A stretch of DNA of 5,584 nt, from positions 1-5,584 of the forward strand of contig CBDDXH010000059.1 of NCBI GenBank assembly GCA_965235125.1, in the 5' to 3' direction. The position numbers and the translations under genes were made by a program. Numbering within the stretch: the first letter of the stretch is position 1; each line of letters begins with the position of its first letter. The DNA comes from Pelagilacustribacter hypolimneticus (GTDB taxonomy: Bacteria; Pseudomonadota; Alphaproteobacteria; Pelagibacterales; Pelagibacteraceae). The notes under the pieces are model-generated. The model saw only the letters and a program-made list of their open reading frames with translations, searched no databases and was not told the origin of the DNA. This document shows positions 1-5,584 of the stretch, piece after piece.

Positions 1-935
1 GCTTCAACATTGTGTGATTGAAGTCGGCTTGAAACATACTGACCAACAGCATGCAAAATTTTATTTGTTTTTATTTTATAGTCTTTTAAATTAGCTTTAT
101 ATGCTTCAACTGCAGCAAATTGAGTTGGGCTATTAACCGTAGAATAAGTCTCGGTTGCTAACTTATTTAAAGTAATTAGATAATCTTTATGTTGCTTGGG
201 AACGGTTAAAAAACCTAAGCGCCAACCACCTGCTCCACACCACTTTGATAAACCACCACTAATAAATGTTCCTTCAGGATAATAAGTAGAAATTGATTCA
301 TATTTACCATTAAAAGTTAAATCTCCATAAACTTCGTCAGATAAAACAAAAATTTTATATTTTCTTGCAACTTTTGCTAACTCTTTTAAATTTTTACAAG
401 TAGCTCCTGAAGGATTGTTAGGAGAGTTAAGAAATAAAGTTACATTTTTAGATTTTAATGATTTCAGTTTTTTTTCTAAATCTTGAGCAGTTGGAAACCA
501 ATAATTATCTTTATGTGTTGGTAGCCAGTGTATTGTATTTTTAGCAAGCTTTGCTTGAGGAGCATAAGATACCCAACTTGACTGGGGCAAAATAACATCA
601 CCATTAAAACACATATGCATTAGATACATTGAAGTTTTTGATCCCGGTGTGATGAGAATATTATCTTTTGTAAAGGTGCTTTTAGTTTGTTTAGTTAATT
701 GTTTAGCAATAGCATCTCTTAATTGAGGCAGTCCTTGCATATGTAAATATTCATTTTGAAAAGCATTTTTTTTAAAAGCTGAAACCACTTTTTCAGGAAC
801 AGGAAAAGGAGACAACCCAAATCCAAACTTATAAATTATTTTTCCTTGAGTTATTAATTTTTTTGTTTTTTCGTTTATTGCTAAAGTTGCTGAATATTTG
901 AGATCTAGAAGATTTTTTTTTATAAAATTTTTCAT
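1..935 (-). CDS. PLP-dependent aminotransferase, class I/II (fold type I), C-terminus cut by window edge
   Basis: The gene probably moves an amino group between an amino acid and a 2-oxo acid in the cytoplasm using pyridoxal phosphate. I translated it from the minus strand: 311 complete codons are present and the reading frame runs off the left edge. Family members are usually about 370-400 residues, so perhaps 60-90 are missing. Visible family motifs are NSPNNPSGA at 170-178 (PLP-ring binding Asn), DEVYGD at 200-205 (Asp to the PLP nitrogen, Tyr to the PLP O3'), and LSKWCGAGGWRLGF at 229-242. In the last motif Lys231 should form the Schiff base and Arg239 should bind PLP phosphate. The ATG at 933-935 is the first start after an in-frame TAA and has no clear Shine-Dalgarno. 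The gene lies 32 bp after rlmJ on the same strand. Substrate cannot be told from sequence; aspartate, aromatic or other amino acids are all possible. Family certain, specificity unknown. Confidence 0.93.
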   Translation of the reverse strand, partial: MKNFIKKNLLDLKYSATLAINEKTKKLITQGKIIYKFGFGLSPFPVPEKVVSAFKKNAFQNEYLHMQGLPQLRDAIAKQLTKQTKSTFTKDNILITPGSKTSMYLMHMCFNGDVILPQSSWVSYAPQAKLAKNTIHWLPTHKDNYWFPTAQDLEKKLKSLKSKNVTLFLNSPNNPSGATCKNLKELAKVARKYKIFVLSDEVYGDLTFNGKYESISTYYPEGTFISGGLSKWCGAGGWRLGFLTVPKQHKDYLITLNKLATETYSTVNSPTQFAAVEAYKANLKDYKIKTNKILHAVGQYVSSRLQSHNVE

Positions 936-967
936 TATATTTTCAATTAATTCTTAGCTAGTTAATA
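936..967. other. Intergenic spacer between rlmJ and the aminotransferase gene
   Basis: This 32-bp stretch is the longest non-coding gap in the window. It is almost all A and T. It has no GC-rich stem followed by a T-run, so I see no intrinsic terminator. A TATAAT string occurs on the minus strand but overlaps the aminotransferase ATG, so it cannot act as the -10 box of that start. Transcription probably reads through from rlmJ. Confidence 0.6.
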
Positions 968-1795
968 TTAAAAACTTTTAAAATCAATTAGGCTAAATTT
1001 ATTAGGCTCTTTACATGATTCCATTATAAAGTTAAGAGAATTAGATAGCTCACTATTGGTTTCTTTGGGTCCATTAATTAAAAAAAAACCTGTACCCTGC
1101 ATTCTTAAATAAGAATTATTAAGTGTAATATGAATATTTAAAGTGTTTTTTAGTCTTAATTTAATAAAATCATCGGTAAACATACTAGTTTTTTCTGAAT
1201 TTAAAACAGGATACCAAATTAAATAAATAGCTTCGGGAAATTGACTATGAGAGTGATTAATAAGATTAATTATTTTATTATATTCATTTTTAAGTTCGTA
1301 AGAAGGATCAATTAAAATTAATTTTTGACCTTTATATTTTGAAATAATCTTATTTAAATTTTGATAAGCGTTAATTTTCTCTATTTTAACTCTTTTATCA
1401 TCTTTAAAATTATTTTCTAAATTTAAAAATTCATTATTATGAAGTTCGGAAAAATATAAATTATCTTGTTTATCGGTAAGTTTAGAGGCAATAAGACAAG
1501 AGCCAGGATAAATTTCAAATTTATTTTTTTTGTTAAAACTTTTGACTATATCCAAATATTTATTGATTAAAGATAAATTGGATTTAACGTTAAGTACTTT
1601 TGAAATACCATTAAGGTATTCTTTATTTTTTTGCATAAAAGTATCTTTGATAAAATACTTTCCAGCTCCAGCAAAAGCATCAATAAATGTAAAAGGTTTC
1701 TTAGTTTTATTCTTTTCAATTAAATAAACTAAAATTAAATGCTTAAATACATCTGCAAAATTTCCAGCATGGTATCCGTGACGATAGCTAAGCAT
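968..1795 (-). CDS. rlmJ: 23S rRNA (adenine-N6)-methyltransferase RlmJ (A2030 in E. coli numbering)
   Basis: RlmJ methylates the N6 of one adenine in 23S rRNA using S-adenosylmethionine. The protein is 275 residues, close to the E. coli enzyme at about 280. The N-terminus MLSYRHGYHAGNFADVFKH is nearly diagnostic, carrying the Tyr4, His9 and Lys18 positions of the E. coli protein. The SAM-binding motif I is DAFAGAGKY at 39-47. YPGS (96-99), SELH (116-119), the motif IV region LILIDPSYE (159-167), IWYPV (193-197) and GTGFFLING (234-242) all align with the family as I know it. The oddity is motif IV: RlmJ normally has DPPY, and here the third position is Ser165 (codon TCT at 1301-1303). The ATG start gives the conserved MLSYRH beginning, so it is secure. 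It follows the oxidoreductase stop by 5 bp, so co-transcription is likely. Its link to neighbouring genes appears only positional. Confidence 0.95.
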   Translation of the reverse strand: MLSYRHGYHAGNFADVFKHLILVYLIEKNKTKKPFTFIDAFAGAGKYFIKDTFMQKNKEYLNGISKVLNVKSNLSLINKYLDIVKSFNKKNKFEIYPGSCLIASKLTDKQDNLYFSELHNNEFLNLENNFKDDKRVKIEKINAYQNLNKIISKYKGQKLILIDPSYELKNEYNKIINLINHSHSQFPEAIYLIWYPVLNSEKTSMFTDDFIKLRLKNTLNIHITLNNSYLRMQGTGFFLINGPKETNSELSNSLNFIMESCKEPNKFSLIDFKSF

Positions 1796-1800
1796 AAAAA

Positions 1801-3105
1801 TTAAATTTCTTGTGCAGCCCTTGTTCTTTCGAACATAAGTTTAAGTTTAATTCCTAGATTTAAAAAAGGTTGCGGAGGTAGCCAATTAGGTTTTGTTCTA
1901 TTTTCAATTAATTCTGTTTCAATTGTGCTCTCATTAGAAGCTTTCATTGCTATTTGTTCACCAAATAAAATTCCAAGACCAATACCTGCACCGTTAAAGC
2001 AGCCTGCTATAAATATTTTTTCATTTATTTTTTCAAACAACTGTGATCCATTTCCACTTCGACAGGCAATCCCTGACCACGTGCTTTCAATAATATCATC
2101 TGGTAAATATGGAAATCTTTTTTGTATTCCTTTTAAATGTATTTTTTTTCTTTCTTTAAGATCTTCGTTGCTCATAAAGTTTGGATTTTTTATCTCCGCT
2201 GTGTTTCTAATAGATATTCGCTTGTCTTTAGTAAGTCTGATAGTTGCTCCCATAGGCTTAACTGAAAGTACTCCCCATTCACTTGGATTTCCCATTTCAT
2301 TTAATTCTATTTGTGCTAGCGGTCGTGTGGTGCTAGCCGTTAAAGTAATTGGAAAGTTATAATTTTTTTTAATATTTAGACTAGAAAAGAAACCATTATT
2401 ACAAAAAATTATTTTTTTTGAATTAATAGAATATTCTTTAAATTTACATATAATAAAATCTTTTTTTTCTTCCCAATTTATTAATTGCGTTTTTTCAAAC
2501 AAATGCACGTTACTAGGCAATGTCTTAATCATTGATCTTGCTAATTTACCAGGGTGAAGCAAAATACCACTATTGGTATATAAACCAGTTTTATAAAAGG
2601 AAGTTCCTAATTTTTTTTTCAATTCTTCTTCTGATAAAATTTGATGCTTAATATTTTGAGCTTTCAAATTCTTGCTGAAATTATTTAAGATTTTTAGATC
2701 ATTTAAATCTGATGAAGCATAATATTTACCACATTCATTCCAATCACAATCTACTTGGTGTTCTTGAATATATTTTTTAACAGATGCTATTCCTGCTTGA
2801 TAAAGATTTGTTTTTTTTTGATAAGCAGATATATTTTTTGTAGATATAAATCCTTCGTTTAAAGCAGTGTCGACTAAATATCCTGAATTTCGACTGCTCG
2901 CCCCTTCTCCTGCTAACTGTGCATCTACAATAATTATTTTTTTTTCTGTATTTAGTTTGGATAGAGTTCTTGCGGCGGATAAACCTGTATAACCTGCGCC
3001 TATAATTATAAAATCACAAATATCGTTATTCAATAAAGATTTAATTTTATTTCTTGGTTCTAGATCATTTATCCAAAAACAGGACTGATCATTAATGATT
3101 TGCAT
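1801..3105 (-). CDS. FAD-dependent oxidoreductase, DAO family, PuuB/OrdL-like
   Basis: This is a flavoprotein of the D-amino-acid-oxidase-like family, whose members oxidise C-N bonds of amines or amino acids, giving an imine that hydrolyses. Before the FAD domain lies a leader of about 30 residues, typical of the gamma-glutamylputrescine oxidase (PuuB/OrdL) branch. The dinucleotide-binding motif DFIIIGAGYTG is at 31-41, and Asp61 ends the second strand (IIIVD), where it would bind the FAD ribose. GASSRNSGYL at 68-77 matches the GASGRNGG-type segment near the flavin in this branch. The C-terminal FAD contact segment FNGAGIGLG is at 370-378, preceded by WSGIACRSGNG from 343. A tail of about 40 residues with PNWLPPQPF follows. 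The length of 434 fits the family. There is no signal peptide, so it is probably cytosolic. The actual substrate is unknown; I do not assign puuB because no other putrescine genes are seen. It is 5 bp from both neighbours. Confidence 0.88.
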   Translation of the reverse strand: MQIINDQSCFWINDLEPRNKIKSLLNNDICDFIIIGAGYTGLSAARTLSKLNTEKKIIIVDAQLAGEGASSRNSGYLVDTALNEGFISTKNISAYQKKTNLYQAGIASVKKYIQEHQVDCDWNECGKYYASSDLNDLKILNNFSKNLKAQNIKHQILSEEELKKKLGTSFYKTGLYTNSGILLHPGKLARSMIKTLPSNVHLFEKTQLINWEEKKDFIICKFKEYSINSKKIIFCNNGFFSSLNIKKNYNFPITLTASTTRPLAQIELNEMGNPSEWGVLSVKPMGATIRLTKDKRISIRNTAEIKNPNFMSNEDLKERKKIHLKGIQKRFPYLPDDIIESTWSGIACRSGNGSQLFEKINEKIFIAGCFNGAGIGLGILFGEQIAMKASNESTIETELIENRTKPNWLPPQPFLNLGIKLKLMFERTRAAQEI

Positions 3106-3110
3106 ATTTA

Positions 3111-3512
3111 TTAAACTTTAAATTTTTTTTGTAATTTAATAATTATTTTATTTAATAGTATTTTTGAATAAGCAACCTTTTTTACAACCCATACCGATAA
3201 AGGCCATGAGCTGTCATTTTTTTTTCGAGCAATTATATGAATATGTAGTTGCGACACGACATTGCCAATTTTTTCAACATTAAGATTGAAGGCTTTAAAT
3301 GTTTTCTTCATAATTTTTGATGCATAGGTAATTTCTGCTATCAATAAATTTTGATCTTTTTTTTTAAGTTGGTAGATGTCAGTGATGTTTTTTCTTTTAG
3401 GAATTAAGATAATCCACGGAAATTTGGAGTTATCTATTAATCTTATATTACAAAGTTTTAGATTTGTAATAAAATGAGAATCTTTGAGAAAATTTTTACT
3501 GACTTGTTGCAT
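3111..3512 (-). CDS. HIT-family protein (nucleotide hydrolase/transferase fold)
   Basis: A 133-residue protein of the histidine-triad superfamily, whose members bind nucleotides and usually hydrolyse bonds at an alpha-phosphate through a histidine intermediate. The active-site segment is VVSQLHIHIIAR at 85-96. In the H-x-H-x-H triad pattern, Gln88 stands in the first position, while His90 (the nucleophile by homology) and His92 are kept. A downstream SSWPLSVWV at 101-109 matches the D-x-x-WP-x-x-VW pattern of a proteobacterial HIT subgroup that, from memory, also carries QLH. The early strand FPWIILIPKR (31-40) also fits the fold. The length is normal for the subgroup. Its ATG shares one base with the stop of the permease gene (TAATG), and no Shine-Dalgarno is seen, so translational coupling is likely. 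The substrate could be dinucleoside polyphosphates or nucleoside phosphoramidates; I cannot choose. Confidence 0.88.
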   Translation of the reverse strand: MQQVSKNFLKDSHFITNLKLCNIRLIDNSKFPWIILIPKRKNITDIYQLKKKDQNLLIAEITYASKIMKKTFKAFNLNVEKIGNVVSQLHIHIIARKKNDSSWPLSVWVVKKVAYSKILLNKIIIKLQKKFKV

Positions 3513-3514
3513 TA
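3510..3514 (-). promoter_or_regulatory. TAATG stop/start overlap coupling the permease and HIT genes
   Basis: Read on the minus strand, the permease stop TAA and the HIT start ATG share the base at 3512. The bases just upstream contain no purine-rich Shine-Dalgarno. Ribosomes finishing the permease therefore probably restart on the HIT gene. The overlap is seen directly; the coupling is inferred. Confidence 0.6.
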
Positions 3515-4342
3515 CAGTTTGAAGTATTCAAATAAAAATTTAGAACCAATGAAAATTAAAAAAATCCCAAAATATTTACTTATTCTTTTTTTGTCCATTT
3601 TGTGAACTGTTCTAGCTCCAATTCTTGCCATGAGTGTTGTAATAGGAATAAAGATTAAAAAAGCTGGTATGTTTAAAAACCCCATACTTAAAGGTAAATT
3701 CACATCTAAATAATTTCCAGAAATTAAAAAACCAACTGTGCCAAATAGAGAAATTAAAAAACCAATAGCAGCAGCACTTCCAATGGCATTATTAATTGAA
3801 TACCCAAAAAATTTTAAGATAGGTACGTTCATTACTGCTCCACCTATTCCCATTGGAGCTGAAATAAAGCCTGCCGCAAAACCAAAAAATATTTTATAAC
3901 TTAATTTAATTTTACGAACAATATGTATTTCTTTTTCTTTTAAGTAGAGTAAATAAAAAGCCAAAATAAATACAACAATAGAAAAAAAAAGAACTAGTGA
4001 CTTTGTTTTAAGAGTTGTAGCAAAAATTGTTCCAAAAACAACACCAGCAACAACAAACATTCCGTAACTCTTTACAATATTAAAGTCGACCGCCTTAAAT
4101 TTATGATGTGTCATTACAGAGACGATTGAAGTTGGAATGATGATAGCAAAAGATGTCCCAACTGCTAAATGCATCACATAAGTTTTATCTACACCGAATG
4201 ATGTAAAGAGATAATATAGAAAAGGAACAGATATTAAACCTCCGCCTATTCCAAATAGACCTGCAAAAAACCCAACGGGTATAGCAGTTAAAACCATGAA
4301 ACCAATTAAAATTAAAATTTCACTTTGGCTAAGTGTTTCCAA
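3512..4342 (-). CDS. TauE/SafE-family (DUF81) membrane permease, probable anion exporter
   Basis: This is an inner-membrane protein of 276 residues from the TauE/SafE family, named for sulfite/sulfonate exporters, although most members have no proven substrate. The family's internal duplication is visible. Repeat one opens with PVGFFAGLFGIGGGLISVP (22-40) and repeat two with GFAAGFISAPMGIGGAVMNVP (154-174), each with the GIGG turn. Each is followed by a small-residue helix: HLAVGTSFAIIIPTS (58-72) and NAIGSAAAIGFLIS (185-198). THHKFKAVDF (78-87) fits the loop before helix three. About eight hydrophobic helices can be drawn, roughly at 9-31, 53-76, 92-110, 115-134, 150-172, 183-206, 217-237 and 256-272. 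The chosen start is TTG at 4340-4342, one base after the dusA stop, with AGAAAG five bases upstream. An in-frame TAG blocks any earlier start. The alternative is ATG at Met16 (4295-4297), which would shorten the first helix. Substrate not assigned. Confidence 0.88.
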   Translation of the reverse strand: METLSQSEILILIGFMVLTAIPVGFFAGLFGIGGGLISVPFLYYLFTSFGVDKTYVMHLAVGTSFAIIIPTSIVSVMTHHKFKAVDFNIVKSYGMFVVAGVVFGTIFATTLKTKSLVLFFSIVVFILAFYLLYLKEKEIHIVRKIKLSYKIFFGFAAGFISAPMGIGGAVMNVPILKFFGYSINNAIGSAAAIGFLISLFGTVGFLISGNYLDVNLPLSMGFLNIPAFLIFIPITTLMARIGARTVHKMDKKRISKYFGIFLIFIGSKFLFEYFKL

Positions 4343-4343
4343 A

Positions 4344-5330
4344 TTATCTTTCTAAAGAAATTGTAGCGTTATTATTTTTAATTTGATCCATAATATGATC
4401 AACTTTTTTAATATCTGCATCTCTAATGCACATATTTTTCGATAAATATTGTTTCCACTGTTTTGAGCCATTCTGTCCATGAAATAATCCAACTGTATGT
4501 CTCATGATATGATTTAATTGAATGCCTTTTTTAGTTTCCTCTTGAATATAAGGTATTAATTTTTCCATAACTTCTAATCTACTTGGCACGTTCTCATTAT
4601 TAAAAATTTCTCTTTCAATATCAGCTAAAAAATAAGGAGATTGATAAATTGCTCTACCAATCATAACGCCATCTACTCGTTTTAAATGATCTTTAATCTG
4701 ACTAGTGTCAATAATACCTCCGTTTATTATAACTTCATCGTCTTTTAAAAATTCTTTTAGTTTATAAACAAAATCATATTTTAAAGGTGGAACTGTTAAG
4801 TTTTGTTTAGGACTTAATTTTTTTAAAATAGCTCTTCTTGCGTGTATAATAAATTTTTTAGCACCTGCTTTTTTTAAGATTGAAATAAATTCTTTTAAAA
4901 ATTCAAAATCTTCAACATCGTCATAACCTATTCTGGTTTTAATAGAAATTGGAAGCTTGGTAGAATTAACCATTGCATTAACACATTCTGCAACAAGATT
5001 GGGTTCTTTCATTAAACAGGCGCCAAATTTATTTTTTTGAACTTTCTTGCTTGGACAACCAAGATTTAAATTTATTTCATCATATCCATATTGCTCAGAA
5101 ATTTTACAAGCCTCAGATAGCTCTAAAGGATTGGAGCCACCTAATTGAAGAATCGTTGGGTTTTTAACTTTTTTAAATGATAATATTTTATCTCTATCGC
5201 CTCTAATAATTGCATTAGATACGATCATTTCAGAGTAAAGATGAATGTTTTGACTAATTAAGCTTAAAAAATATCTTTCATGCTTGTCTGTGCAGTCCAT
5301 CATAGGTGCTACAGATACGGTCTTTTTCAT
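4344..5330 (-). CDS. dusA: tRNA dihydrouridine synthase DusA (U20/U20a)
   Basis: This FMN- and NADPH-dependent enzyme reduces uridine to dihydrouridine in the tRNA D-loop. It is 328 residues, matching the usual DusA length of about 330. The N-terminal TIM barrel opens with SVAPMMDCTDKHERYF (6-21); DusA commonly has MDWTD, so Cys12 replaces Trp. The FMN/substrate segment QLGGSNP is at 62-68. The catalytic segment INLNLGCPSKKV (86-97) holds Cys92, the expected proton donor. GACLM (103-107), ISIKTRIG (128-135, Lys131 near the flavin), IIHARRAILKKLSPKQN (161-177), NGGI (203-206) and IGRAIYQSPYF (224-234) follow. The HAR-x-A-x-L-K-x-LSPK-x-N segment separates DusA from DusB and DusC. The C-terminal helical domain (about 240-328), which contacts tRNA, is complete. 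The ATG start gives the usual short leader. The gene sits 6 bp after the upstream charged protein's stop, with a purine-rich AAAGAA before the ATG. Confidence 0.96.
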   Translation of the reverse strand: MKKTVSVAPMMDCTDKHERYFLSLISQNIHLYSEMIVSNAIIRGDRDKILSFKKVKNPTILQLGGSNPLELSEACKISEQYGYDEINLNLGCPSKKVQKNKFGACLMKEPNLVAECVNAMVNSTKLPISIKTRIGYDDVEDFEFLKEFISILKKAGAKKFIIHARRAILKKLSPKQNLTVPPLKYDFVYKLKEFLKDDEVIINGGIIDTSQIKDHLKRVDGVMIGRAIYQSPYFLADIEREIFNNENVPSRLEVMEKLIPYIQEETKKGIQLNHIMRHTVGLFHGQNGSKQWKQYLSKNMCIRDADIKKVDHIMDQIKNNNATISLER

Positions 5331-5336
5331 TTTTGA

Positions 5337-5584
5337 TTATTCTTTGACTTTTACTTCTTCTTCTAATGTTAATGGTTCTTGATCGAGAGGTTCATCAATA
5401 TCTTCTACTTCGTTCTCTAACTCAGTTTTTACTAAAAGAGCTTTTTTTACATCAGGAATCTTTCTCGTTCTTTTTGAAGGTAAGATAGCTATTCCACTTT
5501 TAGAAATTTGACCTTTGTATAAATTTTCAAATTCGTCATTTTCTTCCTCTTCAGTTTCTTCTATATCTAAATTTTCATCAGGCT
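5337..5584 (-). CDS. Unrecognised charged protein, C-terminal end only
   Basis: An open frame enters from the right edge and ends at TAA (5337-5339), giving 81 residues of a C-terminus. I do not recognise the protein. Of the 81 residues, 26 are Asp or Glu and 11 are Lys or Arg, with a clear pattern. An acidic block covers residues 2-20 of the visible part (it includes IEETEEEENDEFEN). A neutral-to-basic middle follows (about 22-52, with KGQISKSGIAILPSKRTRKI), then a second acidic tail (about 54-81). There is no Cys, no Trp and no long hydrophobic stretch, so the segment is soluble and probably disordered. The spacing of 6 bp to dusA, the shared strand and the absence of stops over 248 bp support a real gene in the same operon. 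Such tails occur on RNA- or ribosome-associated proteins, but that is only a hint. The missing N-terminal part would decide identity. Confidence 0.75.
   Translation of the reverse strand, partial: PDENLDIEETEEEENDEFENLYKGQISKSGIAILPSKRTRKIPDVKKALLVKTELENEVEDIDEPLDQEPLTLEEEVKVKE

Noticed and set aside
933..938. TATAAT string on the minus strand before the aminotransferase
   Set aside because: It overlaps the ATG, so a transcript starting from it would lack the start codon. TATAAT is also expected often by chance in this composition.
1530..1727. Plus-strand open frame of 65 codons
   Set aside because: It lies wholly antisense to rlmJ, resembles no protein family I know, and is explained by the complement of a Lys/Asn-rich gene.
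1925..2362. Plus-strand open frame of 145 codons
   Set aside because: It is antisense to the C-terminal half of the FAD oxidoreductase, whose frame carries clear family motifs. Its composition (Ile/Ser/Leu/Pro-rich) is typical of a shadow frame.
1801..3105. Assigning the oxidoreductase as puuB of a putrescine pathway
   Set aside because: Only family-level motifs support it. No puuA, puuC, puuD or regulator is seen nearby, and the DAO family covers many substrates.
4347..4359. Small inverted repeat (TTTCT-TT-AGAAA) at the end of dusA
   Set aside because: The stem is only five mostly A-T pairs, lies inside the dusA coding end and has no T-run, so it is not a credible terminator.
1..5584. A defence system, mobile element or other undescribed multi-gene system
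   Set aside because: No transposase, integrase, terminal repeats, spacer array, nuclease or NTPase modules are present. Every complete gene belongs to a known chromosomal family and base composition is even across the window.

Overview
The window is a strongly AT-rich piece of bacterial chromosome. All seven genes run on the minus strand, packed almost end to end. Very small intergenic gaps, low GC, weak ribosome-binding sites and lysine/asparagine/isoleucine-rich proteins point to a streamlined alphaproteobacterium of the Pelagibacterales (SAR11) kind. That placement rests on style and gene-family resemblance and was not checked by search.

In transcription order (right to left) the genes are: the C-terminal end of an unrecognised, highly charged protein (5337-5584, cut by the window edge); a DusA-type tRNA dihydrouridine synthase (4344-5330); a TauE/SafE-family membrane permease that probably starts at TTG (3512-4342); a HIT-family nucleotide-binding protein (3111-3512); a DAO-family FAD-dependent oxidoreductase resembling PuuB/OrdL (1801-3105); the 23S rRNA adenine-N6 methyltransferase RlmJ (968-1795); and a fold-type I PLP aminotransferase (1-935, cut at its C-terminal end by the left edge).

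The spacings are 6 bp, 1 bp, a 1-bp overlap (TAATG), 5 bp, 5 bp and 32 bp, so the set is probably one polycistronic unit. No promoter or terminator is visible inside it. Two genes modify RNA (DusA, RlmJ) and one is a nucleotide-binding HIT protein. Mixed with them are an amine/amino-acid-type flavin oxidase, an aminotransferase and an anion-exporter-type permease. The last three could share a role in nitrogen or sulfur compounds, but adjacency in a compact genome is weak evidence.

There is no mobile element, CRISPR array, RNA gene or phage signature, and I see no convincing sign of a new system. The points most worth checking are a DPSY in place of DPPY in the RlmJ catalytic motif, the identity of the charged protein at the right edge, and the possible oxidase/aminotransferase/permease link.
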